Positions 53,872 to 64,000 of a stretch of 64,000 bases of DNA are shown here, piece after piece. The DNA is from Schizochytrium sp. TIO01 (lineage: Eukaryota > Sar > Bigyra > Thraustochytrida > Thraustochytriidae), in assembly GCA_004764695.1 (NCBI GenBank), contig SMSO01000034.1, positions 4,348,501 to 4,412,500 on the forward strand. The letters run 5' to 3'. The notes beneath the pieces were generated by a model that saw nothing but the letters and a program-made list of their open reading frames with translations, was not told the DNA's origin and did not search any database. Position 1 is the stretch's first letter; every line of letters starts with the position of its first letter. The translations under genes were made by a program, and so were the position numbers.

Positions 53872-54402
53872 ATGGACGAAATTGAAGGCGCCGAGGGCGT
53901 TCGGAAGGCGATTGTTGATGCTCACAAACAAGCTGCATGGCTGGACGAGGAACAGTCCAAGGTCGAAGGTGCCATTGAGGCATATGAAGACCTTATTTTG
54001 CATGCGAAGGCGTTGAAGGAACGTGTGCAAGCTCAAAAACGTGCCAGAGATGAGATGAAGAAGCAGGAAAATGCTCAAGGTCCATCAAGTGTGAATAAGC
54101 GCAACTTGGACGACCGCCCTGAAGCCCTTGTGGATCTTGGCTGCGGCGTATTTTCCAAAGCCCGCATCGATGAACCAGAGCTCCTCAGTGTATGCATCGG
54201 CGCTGGAGTCTATGTAGATTTGACTCTCGAGGAGGTTGAAAAGGTTGTCAACCGTCGGATTTCACTGCTGAGAGAGGAGTGTGCCATGTGGATGCGTAAA
54301 CGTGGAGAGGTCTATGGGCATGAGCGGATCTTGCAGGAGGCGCAGCAGATTCTTAATTATGTTTCTGGTCTGAGCGATGAGGAGAGGCAAGCGCTGATGT
54401 GA
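53872..54402 (+). CDS. UXT: UXT-type prefoldin-alpha-like protein
   Basis: 176 residues from the ATG at 53872 (AGGATGGACG); an ATG-less extension lies upstream in frame. The order is a first helix (HKQAAWLDEEQSKVEGAIEAY), a hairpin centre with VDLGCGVFSKARI, then CIGAGVYVDLTLEEVEKVV, and a second helix to the end. VDLGC and a later 'G-G-hydrophobic-L-T-hydrophobic-E-E' stretch are typical of UXT and archaeal prefoldin alpha. UXT is a subunit of the prefoldin-like module that works with R2TP. Length matches human UXT (157). A polar insert (~67-85) lies between helix 1 and the hairpin. Prefoldin subunit 5 is the alternative. Confidence 0.8.
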   Translation: MDEIEGAEGVRKAIVDAHKQAAWLDEEQSKVEGAIEAYEDLILHAKALKERVQAQKRARDEMKKQENAQGPSSVNKRNLDDRPEALVDLGCGVFSKARIDEPELLSVCIGAGVYVDLTLEEVEKVVNRRISLLREECAMWMRKRGEVYGHERILQEAQQILNYVSGLSDEERQALM

Positions 54403-55609
54403 TGGTTTTTAGGATATATATTCAGATTTATTCCGGATATGGAAATCCCTGTGCCCGTGATTATTGAGTAAATGTTGCCTTTTACAAGGAGGAAGACAAA
54501 AATAGTTTTTCTACAAGCATTGTTGCTGTTGATTTCATATTCGAAATGCAGCATACCTTAGTTTTAAGGTCAAAGACTAAATACGGTGGCTTTCTTGATG
54601 CAAAGATTTATTGTCATCTTGAGTGATCTTGCGACCTCCTTACGTTTCTTCACTAGATTTTTAAAAAACATGTATTTGTAACTTTTTTCTTTGTTTCCAT
54701 CTGAATTTGTCAATTACATCAGGAGCAGCTGTTATTGCCAAGACGTGAGACGTTGAAGAATTTATTGATAGTTGCTCTGTGGGGGTGTTGGACAGATGGC
54801 CGGTTTGAGCTATGTCAATTGTTTGACGAGGAAGAGAAAGTCTAGTATGAAAAAGAACGCTCGCGACTCCTAAAATTTGACTGGGTTAAAAAAAAATAAA
54901 ACACGTACTCATTGTTTGTTTGTTTGACTGTGTGAGCCAGTGAGTTCTTCAATCCAAAACAGAAGAAAGAGAGAAATCAAGAGAAAACATGATAATGAGA
55001 ATCAAAATTGATGATTTGCAATGATATCTATATGATGGTATGCACATATCTAGGGTGTGTAGTCAGTGAACGAATCGACAGCAACAATTCGAAACACATG
55101 TAGTATATCTGGTGATCTGGAAATCAGTGTAATTCCCGGATAAACGCTAAAGAGTGCCTTTCGTTGGAAAAGACTTGTGAATATGTTTGCTGTGTTGCAC
55201 AGATGAGGGCCAATCATTCAATCGCTGTAGCGCCAAAAGGTAACGGAGCAGACAATATCTTTGCTTGCATGTATCTCCTAGTCCCTGCTTCATTTAAAAA
55301 GTATGATAAACCGTCTGTGACTAGGCGTTACGAATTTAGCAGAACCTTTCTCTTGAAAAACCAAAACAAAACGACAAATTGGTATGTGCAGAAATTAGCA
55401 CCTGTACTGCAAGAGTGCATTTTTTATTTCTGTCCAGATTAAGGTGATGATTCCTCGCATAATTATCTCCTAGCCTTTATTAATGTGACGACTCCAGGCA
55501 AAGTGAAATGATAATCCAAAATCCAAAATAACAACAAAACGTAAGGTTATTGCAACACAGTGGTATTGAAGACCAGGTAGTCTTTGTTGTTGCTTGAAGA
55601 CATCCTACT
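54403..55609. other. Spacer between convergent genes, no gene seen
   Basis: AT-rich. A 92-codon plus frame (55164-55442) has no domain or start context, so I leave it out. Confidence 0.5.
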
Positions 55610-56086
55610 TTAGGCCATGGAAAGGCCAGCGATGCATTTGTTGACGGTCTGCAGAAGGTTGGGATTTTCAAGGGCTGCTGCGACGCGCTCCTTGTCATTA
55701 AGCTGCTTGTTGACCTGATGCTCCTGCATATGAGTGCCGGGCATAACGTAGATATCAACCTTGAAGCGACGCGGGAGAGACCTCAAAAGCTTGACGCGAA
55801 GGCTAAGCCCGATGAGTGTAGACATTGAGCAGTGAGGCACCGTGGGCGTGAAATGGATGACGACGCGGTTTTTCTCATTATCCACGACGACGTTCTTGAC
55901 CTCGGTCACGTTGAGCTGTTCGAGCGAAAGCGGGTGTTCAGGGTCCTGGATATCCCTGATGAGGTCAAAAACTTCACTGGCGTCAAACTGCTCGTAAGAG
56001 TCCTCATCCTCAATATCGTCCACAGACTCCGCTCGCTCTGCGCGAGTCACCGCATACACCGTGGGATTCTCATTCAGCTTCGCCAT
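55610..56086 (-). CDS. CIAO2: CIAO2 (MIP18/FAM96) cytosolic Fe-S assembly factor
   Basis: 158 residues from the ATG at 56086; about 25 upstream in-frame codons have lower protein character. The CIAO2-CIAO1-MMS19 complex hands Fe-S clusters to cytosolic and nuclear enzymes such as DNA polymerases and helicases. The MIP18 (DUF59) domain covers ~35-120, with [21 protein letters not shown], then the hallmark [20 protein letters not shown] carrying the reactive Cys, then [20 protein letters not shown] and [15 protein letters not shown]. These are close to CIAO2B rather than CIAO2A. The frame is intact and intronless. Confidence 0.95.
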   Translation of the reverse strand: MAKLNENPTVYAVTRAERAESVDDIEDEDSYEQFDASEVFDLIRDIQDPEHPLSLEQLNVTEVKNVVVDNEKNRVVIHFTPTVPHCSMSTLIGLSLRVKLLRSLPRRFKVDIYVMPGTHMQEHQVNKQLNDKERVAAALENPNLLQTVNKCIAGLSMA

Positions 56087-58002
56087 CTTGCCTTGCTCTG
56101 TCTCGTTTCCAGAACTCTTTTCGAGAAACAGTCCAAGCTGCCAGTCTACCCGAACTCCCAAAAGCTCGCCAAACCACGCTCAAAAGCTGCAAGCGTAGCG
56201 TTCTGGCGCCCTTCCGAGGCGACGAATCGTGTGCTCATTCGCCCCTTTCATCGCGCTCTCCCGGCTTTTACCCGACTTACGTAGGCGCCGCAAGTAGACT
56301 ATCATCTTATATTTCACTTTTAAGCTGACCGATAAAGTGGACAATAGTATCCACAAGTGCTCTATAGAACTCCGCAAGTAGACAATGCGCAGCCTTAGTT
56401 TTCAGCCAGCGAAGCCCGAACCCTTGCGATTCGCCAGCCCCACGCGTTCGAAGAAAGTCAATTGTTGTCGTGATCATGGCTGCGATAGTTTTGATTAGAT
56501 TCGCAGACCCTTTGAGTTTTTCTGAAAGCTTGATGTGACTCGTGTCGCGGGTTGCATCGTTGTCGTGGCTGGATGCTTGGAGTTCTTGGTGGTTGTGGCA
56601 TACTTCAGGTTTGTTTCTAAAGGATGCTGTTGTGACCGAGAAAAGAGGGCTCCAAGTGCCAGAAATGGAGATAAAGATCTTGGTTGAAGTGCCGAATGCA
56701 TCGGGAAGATCCCGGGTAGATGCAAGTAAGCATGTTCATTTGCAGCAATCATTACTCATTTCGACAGTGACAACATTTCTATGAAGTAATCGTTGTATTC
56801 TTCCGCTGCTTATGAGGGTATCAAGAAACCCTTTTAATGCATCTTGTCATCGTTCTTGGCGCGATGGACAGCGTAGTCTTAGTTTTAAGCAAGTTGACGA
56901 CCTTGATATCCAGCGAGGCAAACTTTAACAAGATCTGCGCTCGGGCATTACTTGCACAAGAGCGCAATGAGCCGGTTCTTCAAGATGATTAATTCTTTAC
57001 CACCCTCAGGACGACTTTCAGACGAATGAAAACGCAGCCTTCAAGATCACAAAATGTGCATCTGCACGGGACCCTCGAGTAGCTCTTTGAGTGGTGAAGA
57101 TCTCCTGAGCGATAGCATATAGTTGATCAATTCCGACACTAACGGGGCCATCTCGAATTCAGACGCGTCTAATGATTGATTACTTTCTCCTCTAAAGTTT
57201 GCTGCTTTTCTAAGGAAAATAAGATGACTTTATACAGGTAAACACTAACCTGTAAAGTACTCAAACGCGTGTTCTGAGATCATGGAGGTGTCAAATATAG
57301 TAATTACTAGCATTTAATCCTCCTCCGTATTACCAGTAACATATTGGTATTGTGTATAGATCAATGTTGAAGCGGATCCTAAAACATCTTCACGCGCATT
57401 TGTGCCATGGCTGAATTCCTGAGCTCTTTCCTTCCTTTGGTTATTATTAGTTTCAAAAATTATTCTGCTTCTTTTTTTTTTTTCCCCATTTTTTTAAAAG
57501 TATTTTTATACACTAGACTACTAAGTTGAACATCCTTTTTTTTTTTAATGTTATGTTCTATGACTTGATGAAGATGTAGGCGTCGATACCAAGAAACTCC
57601 GCACGTGATATCTGCTCTCCACCCTATTCTCTTTGAAATAATAACTCCACTCAAAGGCACTACTAGCCAGAGAAACTTCACTTTGTGTACCCATATCAGC
57701 GGCTGTCGCAATGTCTCATCAGTTTTATTCACCATTATTCACCAAACCAAACAAAAAATCTTTCCCAACTTGAAAGAATAATTCAGCCTTGGAGTAAACA
57801 AATGATTGAAAATGGATAAATAATTAAAAATATGCGTAGAAAGTTTCGGCCAAAGCTGCGATAGATGCGAGGCAGAGAGCAAATCCAAATCGCAAACTTA
57901 GGATAGCTCGTACAGAAAGGAGGGTTGGCCAGCCTTCCTCGTGTGGTGGCTTAAAGAGTTCGTTTTTTGGTTTGTTTGCCTTTAGTAGACTGGGTAGCCA
58001 AG
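56087..58002. other. Spacer, no gene seen
   Basis: 5' flanks of CIAO2 (minus) and the ATP-grasp gene (plus). GCAAGTAGAC occurs at about 56290 and 56380. Long T runs lie near 57470-57545. CTTTAG before the ATP-grasp ATG could be an acceptor of a 5' UTR intron. Confidence 0.45.
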
Positions 58003-59277
58003 ATGTTAAACTTGGTGGCAGTGCTGGTGCTGGCGGCGCTCGGTGCGACGACCGTAGCTGGATTCAAGTATCAGTCACTCTCTGAGCAGGGTAAACGTGC
58101 TGTCCATGAAATTTTTCGCACAACTGTGCAATTCTACCGGGCAGTGGTTTATTTCCTGCGTGGAGGTAAATACTCAGAATGCAAGGAGTTTGGCGAGAAC
58201 AAAAGAGCTCTCATTCACATTTTTAGCCTTTGCTTGAACTTTAAAATCTGGAGCAATGAATCATACCGTGAAGGCACTTACCAAGATGATTTGCGACGCA
58301 ACCTTCGCAACGTTGCCATTCCGGGAACTGGTATTCCCCTCAGTGTCTTCATGTACACAAAGGTCACCGCTTATATGATGCTCTTCATCGTGTACCCGAT
58401 CGCCTGCTTCGTTTCTGCCGTGCGCATTGGCGAGAAGGATATGGTACGCATCTGTGATGCATATAAGGGCGAGCTTTTGATGCCCTCTAACTGGTTCTTT
58501 TATTGGCGCCTTAACTCAGTTCTCGCTGCCTGGCACGCTATGGTCACCAAGGAAGAGGATTACAAGCTTGAGGATAAACTTACTTTCTTACAGGTCGCCC
58601 AAGACAAGGATATCGGTGTTACCCCGTTCATGGATATTCCTGCTATCATCTGCAAGCACCGCAATGAGGAAGGTGGCCTTGGCTACCAATTTTTTTCCAA
58701 CGCTGTTTGCGGAGGTGACTGGATTATTCAGGAGGTGCTCAGTAACGAGTCGCCCATCAAGGAACTTTTGCCGAGTAATGCTCCTCTTTCTACCTTCCGT
58801 GTCATCACAGTGTCCAATCCTGAGACCCAGGAGGTTACTCCTCTCACCTGTGTGTGGCGTGCGGGTATGGCTGGCGCAAAAACAGACCACACCGCAATCT
58901 TCTTTGATGTCGATGCTGAGAAGGGTGTATTCCGCGATGGTGCCCGCAACCCTAACTGGTACAAGATCGGTCTTCCTAACAAGCTTCTTGATACAGAGCA
59001 TGGCATCACTCACCACCCGGATAGCAAGATCAAGATCGAAGGCGCCGAGATTGACGGAAAAGCTATCACTGAGTTTGCTAAACGTGCTCATGAACGGATG
59101 ATGCCAAAGATCCCAATTTCGGGATGGGATGTAGCACTTACCAACAAGGGCATGGTAATGCTCGAGTGCAACCTTTCTTGCAACTTCTTTCTCGGCAAGT
59201 TTGACCTTGACAAGTACAACGAGTTTGCTGATTCATACTTTAAGCTCTTGGAGAAACGCGAGGCAGAAAGCAAATAA
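58003..59277 (+). CDS. Membrane-anchored ATP-grasp protein, alpha-L-glutamate ligase-related
   Basis: 424 residues from the ATG at 58003; the frame upstream has only a TTG start. Residues 2-20 (LNLVAVLVLAALGATTVAG) form a signal anchor, and a second hydrophobic stretch lies at ~120-145 (AYMMLFIVYPIACFVSAVRI). Residues ~180-400 resemble the ATP-grasp family called alpha-L-glutamate ligase-related or sugar-transfer-associated. They include FLQVAQDKDIGVTPF, WIIQEVLSNESPI, FRVITVSNPETQEVTPL, a segment with FFDVDAEKGVF, and near the C-terminus ISGWDVALTNKGMVMLECN, the metal-binding ExN of ATP-grasps. The product is unknown; the family joins a carboxylate to a nucleophile using ATP. Codons are third-position C-rich like FDXR, suggesting strong expression. 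It converges with the GAF-kinase gene. Confidence 0.82.
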   Translation: MLNLVAVLVLAALGATTVAGFKYQSLSEQGKRAVHEIFRTTVQFYRAVVYFLRGGKYSECKEFGENKRALIHIFSLCLNFKIWSNESYREGTYQDDLRRNLRNVAIPGTGIPLSVFMYTKVTAYMMLFIVYPIACFVSAVRIGEKDMVRICDAYKGELLMPSNWFFYWRLNSVLAAWHAMVTKEEDYKLEDKLTFLQVAQDKDIGVTPFMDIPAIICKHRNEEGGLGYQFFSNAVCGGDWIIQEVLSNESPIKELLPSNAPLSTFRVITVSNPETQEVTPLTCVWRAGMAGAKTDHTAIFFDVDAEKGVFRDGARNPNWYKIGLPNKLLDTEHGITHHPDSKIKIEGAEIDGKAITEFAKRAHERMMPKIPISGWDVALTNKGMVMLECNLSCNFFLGKFDLDKYNEFADSYFKLLEKREAESK

Positions 59278-60010
59278 AACGCTACCCAGCAGTAATTTAC
59301 ATGCAAACCTGCCACGCACGGTCATGTACTGTTGGAAGCTTTGCCTGTGATTTGATTGATTTCTCAATTCAGCGTTCACCCTGGCAGCTACTTTGTAGTT
59401 GAGAGCTGAGCCTGTAAGATAAATCCTCGATTTGGAGTATGAATGACCCTTTCTTAAGGCGATACGCATATTAGAAGCTAACCAATAACAGAAAATAACT
59501 GAAAGTAAAAGTTGAAGAAAGTTCAATCATCTTTCATTTCAAATAATGTTCTTGCGGAAGCATTGCATCATTGTAATGATTTCTCATTTGAAAGACAGTT
59601 CGCGACGGTGATTTGTATTACTTTATTACTTTATATCATTATATATACATAAATATGCAATCTTACAATATAGCAAAACAAAAAAGTAGTTTCTCAAAGA
59701 TCGTATGATTTTAATCCCTTAGAAAATTCGTCAGACGATATATAAGGAAACAATACATGTTTCCTTATATATATAATTTTTTTAAAGAAGACATTTGCAG
59801 TAACCTAATTTTAAAAGTGTACGCCCTTGCAACCCAAAGAACAGACTTGATTTATAGAGCAGTACTATCCGGTAAAGCTAGTCTAAGCCCGGAAAAAACT
59901 AAAAACTCATAAATGGAAAAGACAAAAGACATTTTTATTTCATATTATAACAGGAGAAGCTCAAGGAGAATGCAGGTGCATAAACTAAATAATATTTTCC
60001 AAGCGCGAAT
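59278..60010. other. Spacer between convergent genes
   Basis: AT-rich; contains the hairpin listed separately. No gene seen. Confidence 0.5.
59738..59772. repeat. Perfect 15-bp inverted repeat with 5-nt loop
   Basis: Left arm ATATATAAGGAAACA (59738-59752), loop ATACA, right arm its exact complement (59758-59772). It sits between two convergent 3' ends. Confidence 0.9.
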
Positions 60011-61926
60011 TTAAGGCCGAGCGATATCAGTAACGTTGGTCAAACTTCTGCAGATATCGTTACTGTCAAAAGGTTTGCGAATCACCATGTCAAAACCAAT
60101 TTCTAGCAAACGCTTTTCTTCGAGAACGTTGCCCGTCACAGCAATGATTGGGCAAGTCCAGCCATTTTCACGCATACGTTCGCACAATTCATCTCCATTC
60201 ATAGAGTGCATAATGATATCCACAAAACAAATGTCAGGCTGGGCCTTTTTGCCGCATGTAAGATTGATCGGCACTTGGTTTCCATCTGCAAATGAAATGA
60301 TATTATGTTTTTGGAACCCGAGGTTTGCAAGCATGCGGGTGAGAATCATCCTGTTCACTGCCTCGTCGTCCACAACATAAACTGTGGTATCGTGAGCACG
60401 TTTCCGTTTGCATCCTGCATGTGAAGCTTCGGCTGCCAATTCAGACATCGATGTCACAGATGTCGAGGATGATGAACACTTTGTATCATCCATACTTACG
60501 TCTATGTCACTTGAATAATCTTCTGCAAGTCTCCGCATTGCTGGCACAAAATCAACTGGGTCCAAGCTAGGCGAACTTACCAACGAATTTGGTAAGTGCA
60601 ATGACATAGTCATATTCTTATGATCTTGAATCGAGGACCGTGACACCGGAGATTTGAGCTCAGCATCCCCCCCATGAACAATGTCCTGTGCCAATGGGGT
60701 CTCTAGTTTGCCTCCTAACTGCTCAGCTATTTTGCTTGCCATGAACAAGTGACCGTCCACGAATGAGAAACCTTGTGTAGACAAGCGAACATGCGGCACA
60801 GCGCCAGTATTAAAGTGACACTTACGACAATTTCATCTGTTGATTTGTCAATCGAAAGCAATACCTCTACTTTAAGCTTTTTGGGGATGTCAAACTTGCT
60901 AACCTTTTCTTCAGATTCAGATAGACCTGAAGTCGCAACAGTTGGATCCGGTAAGCCGGCCATTCCTCGCAAAGCAATACTGCATAAATGTTCTATGCAC
61001 TTTGTGAATTTAGCCCGCTGTAATTTTACTCTGTGTATTTGTGTACTAGAGTCCAAGCCATTGATAAATGACAACTGCACCGCAGGGACAAGCGGGCCAA
61101 AGAAGTTAACTACGTCGCGCAGAGCATCTGCGGGGCTAAACAATGTCGGCGTGAATTGTAGCTGAAGTTCATTCACAGCATCCAAAGACGAAGAAGCTGA
61201 TTCAATCGCGGCAGTGAGTTGATCAACTGAGTTTTGTAGCATCTCCATAAGATTTGGTTTGACCTGATTACTTTCTTGAATCATGGAGGTTACGTCGCGA
61301 AGCGCATGCAACGGGTTAAGCATCTGGTGGCCCATATGCAACAGAGTTTGTTTCTGTAATCGCCGCATTATCATAGTCCGTTGTTGCTGCGCATGAAGAA
61401 TGTCCACAACGACATCAGCCATACCTCTTAGCTTTTCCTCATCTGCAGCATTAAATGAGTTCGGGTTGCGTGGTGAGCGATCGAGCAAACAAAGGGTTCC
61501 CACTGACAAATTGCGGTCCTTATCCATAACTAATGGTACTCCGGCATAAAAGCGAATGTCAGGAAAACCGGTCACTAAAGCGTTTGATGCGAAACGCTCG
61601 TCCTCTTCGGCATTCCAGACGATGAATGGCCACTTCTTTCGGCCTGAAGCGGCAGCTGCTACAGGATAATTACAAAAGGCGAGCTCACGAGGAGTTTCTT
61701 TAACAGGCAAGCCTGTATGGCTAAGGAACCATTGGCGCTTCTCGTCCAAAAGACTGACTAACGCTATAGGGCAGTCAAACATTAGGCAGGCTAGCTGAGT
61801 AACCTGGTTAAAGACGCGGTCGCCATCGGAATCCAGGATTTCAAGGTTTTGCAAGAGCTCCAAGCGCTCCTTTTCCAAATCTGCTACAGGATATTCTCTT
61901 TCGTGGCCATCTGAAGGTGAGCTCAT
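60011..61926 (-). CDS. GAF domain, degenerate histidine kinase and receiver hybrid, frame change near 60810
   Basis: About 638 residues if one base is gained at TTTAATACTGG near 60810 (TTAAT to TTAAAT), which turns the broken frame into VTL-NTGAVP and joins both halves. The start is the ATG at 61926. The GAF domain covers ~20-165 (LACLMFDCPIALVSLLDEKR; AGVPLVMDKDRNLSVGTLCL). The phospho-acceptor helix LLHMGHQMLNPLHALRDV keeps His but has Gln at the usual next acidic site. The ATP lid is degenerate: no N-box Asn, and the G1 DxG is NTG. The receiver (~525-630) looks intact: VYVVDDEAVNRM, phospho-Asp in ICFVDIIM, Thr in PIIAVTGN, Lys in IRKPF. So it may be a poor kinase or a phosphatase-type receiver partner. 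The gap is not a good intron: the best AG acceptor needs phase 1 and a GTGTCA donor. Confidence 0.82.
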
Positions 61927-64000
61927 TGTCAACTACTTTCCGCACGAGTATGTTGCAATATCAGCAGCAGCGACTGGCCTGAGCTAAGCGAAAGCCTAAC
62001 TAGAAAGAAGGGAAGAGTTGAAGATGTTTGCTTATGAGCACACAATAAGTTTCGCAAACCCCCTCACGTAAACTTTGATAAGTATAATCTCAATTAGAAT
62101 TGGCAATTGAGTTCGCGATAGTTAAACCTTCTCTCCCCGCGATACAGCACCAAGCGCTGCAAATCTGTGTAGTTGTAGCTGACAAGTTGAGCTCCGTTTC
62201 TCAAGGGTTCGTCCTCCTGATGTACAAGTTTCTCCGCAACTGTTGAAGCCACCACCTCAACACCAACCAAAATGGTTCTCGTGTGCGGCGCCTTGCGCGT
62301 CCCCTTCGAGTTAGATCTTATCCGTTTGCCTGGTCCCAAGCTGTGTATGATTCGTTTGTTTTGTTTCTGTCGCTTTACGCTTTTTTGTTTTGAAGTCGAT
62401 TTGCTGTACCAATGGTAGGCAGGTGACGACGATTAAACCTCAAAGAACAGACGACCCAAGGAAAGGGTTGGGGCCAGCCAGTTCTTCAAGCAGGGCCGGT
62501 CCTGCCGTTTTCCGCCAGGTAGCGGCGCGAGCCTCGAGCAAAAGCGCACGACCGCTGCCGAGTTTACCTTTTGCTGTGCTGCAATACTGAGCTCACTCAA
62601 TTGAGTGATCGATTTCTTCTTTCTTTTTCTATCAAATCTTTCTTTTCCATCTCAATTTCTTTTTAATTCTCTTTCTCTCTTCCCTGAAGAAGAGGCGGTT
62701 AAAACTTTGAAAATCTTTCTTTTTTCTCTTTCCCTTCGAGTTCTTCCACCTTACAGCGTTCTTTGCAGGGCTCGCGGACCCACAAGAGACCCCGCAGTCG
62801 GTTTGTCCCAGAGAACGGAACTTAAATCCAAATTATTCATACTAATTTATTATAGGAATCACTGCTGCGGGGTAAATTGAGGTTTTTAGCTTCCAACAGT
62901 ACGTGAGTTCCTCACATAGGAAAGCAAACAAAGAAAGACACTGGCGGAGCCTTTGCCTTTAATAAGGAGAATATACTAAACTAGTATCAGGTTTTATATG
63001 ATTTAAATAGAGTGCTACTTATGATTTGAATTTTGATCCAAGTAATTATACAGAACAAAGAAGGCTTGTAGTTGTAAATGACAATTTTAGGAGCATGTTT
63101 AGATGATGCCTTTCGGCAACGGCTGTGACAAGAATCAATCGCGATGCTGCGCCAGAGTTCGTTGTTGACCAAAACTTCAACAGGTAGTTCACTGCCACAG
63201 ACTTCGAAGAGAATGCAATTGTGATGAACATCGCAGCCTTTGACACCTCTCGTAAACTATCTCGATCTTCAAGGCAGCGTCTTATCCCTCACGACAACAT
63301 ATTTTATTTCTTTTTACGAATGAAACCTTGTAGGACGATTCATTCTACACGGACTTTGAGGAGAGCTGCCCCCCCAGTGATGAAGAGAGTTTCGTAGATG
63401 TGAATTGAGAATTAATAATTGGGAGTCATGCTCAAGCCGGTGTCTATGCGTCTGTTTACAGGTACGCCGGTGATCCATTTCCAAGCAAGCAATTTCCAAC
63501 TCTACTTGGAATGATGCTTATAGACCTCTCGCAGAAGCATGGGCACTAATACAACCACCAACACAAGTGCAACACAACTTGTATAGAACGCAACACCGGC
63601 CTGGCGAGCGTATTTCAATCGAAAGGACAGCTAGAATGTATCGTTGCAAATGTGAATAAATCTCGGCGATCTTGCTCGACGATCAATACGTACGGAGTTA
63701 AACTCGATCCTTGTGAATCCTTAAGATCCGTTCAAGTCTTGTAATTTCCAAAGTTTCCTGAGCATTACCGTGAAACTGTTTAACTGAGTCGTTCCCAGCA
63801 ATTCCAATGGTGAACATCAGTACATCTACATGTAGCTCAAGCAGAGTACCTACAAGGTTTCTGGCAGAGTGCTTGACTGTTTGTGCCAGCTCTCGCCCTC
63901 CTAACTATCAGTCCTCGACTCTGTCATGCGAGCTGGCACAATTTCAAAGAGAGCTTAATTTTGGAGCATATTGTACAAAAACACATGACGTGACCCTAGA
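61927..64000. other. Right-edge spacer, no convincing gene
   Basis: 5' flank of the GAF-kinase gene. A minus frame of 81 codons (62094-62339) overlaps a plus ATG frame at 62274; neither has a domain. 62600-62760 is a TTTCT-rich tract. From 62.9 kb on, stops are frequent in all frames, and no truncated gene reaches the right edge as far as I can see. Confidence 0.45.

Noticed and set aside
60740-60830. Short intron in the GAF-kinase gene
   Set aside because: GTAAGT is present, but the only nearby acceptor has the wrong phase for it; a one-base deletion restores the G1-like NTG motif better.
62094-62339. 81-codon minus frame near the right edge
   Set aside because: No recognisable family, overlapping frames on the other strand, and no splice or start evidence.

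Overview
The window is nuclear DNA of a eukaryotic microbe with motile cilia. It carries a radial spoke protein 3, an ARL2-binding protein, SHQ1, a UXT-type prefoldin, a CIAO2-type iron-sulphur assembly factor, spliceosomal introns with GTAAGT donors, and long repeat-rich spacers. A GAF/histidine-kinase/receiver hybrid, a membrane-anchored ATP-grasp enzyme and a Fanzor-like relic fit a free-living protist. A stramenopile such as a thraustochytrid is my best guess, but it is inference only.

Layout. Positions 1-2987 hold the first ~995 codons of a low-complexity protein that runs off the left edge. Positions 3.0-13.4 kb are mostly simple-sequence repeats, broken by a three-exon Roadblock/LAMTOR2-like gene (5005-6808). 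Positions 13.5-18 kb hold a mitochondrial-type ferredoxin/adrenodoxin reductase, ARL2BP and a decayed Fanzor/TnpB-family nuclease. Positions 18.6-40.2 kb are dominated by two giant minus-strand genes. One is a 2414-residue chain of about 19 SAM-like domains joined by Ser/Arg/Lys linkers. The other is a ~2984-residue fusion of a degenerate myosin motor, IQ motifs, PH, two SAM, two RanBP2 zinc fingers and an SH3-like domain. A TPR gene lies between them.

Positions 42-62 kb are gene-dense: an unknown protein, an AGC-type pseudokinase, RSP3, an acidic coiled-coil protein, SHQ1 (one intron), an 81-residue protein divergent from UXT, CIAO2, the ATP-grasp protein and the GAF-kinase-receiver protein. 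The last 2 kb show no convincing gene.

Two themes stand out. First, three large signalling or motor proteins keep their fold but have lost catalytic residues (myosin switches; kinase VAIK/HRD/DFG; histidine-kinase N and G1 boxes). Second, four otherwise good genes are each broken by one single-nucleotide frame change. This suggests assembly indels, but one site (A8) is also a plausible -1 slippery sequence. The two SAM giants share the SAM type and an SH3-like C-terminal module, so they could form one scaffold system; this is the most novel-looking content.
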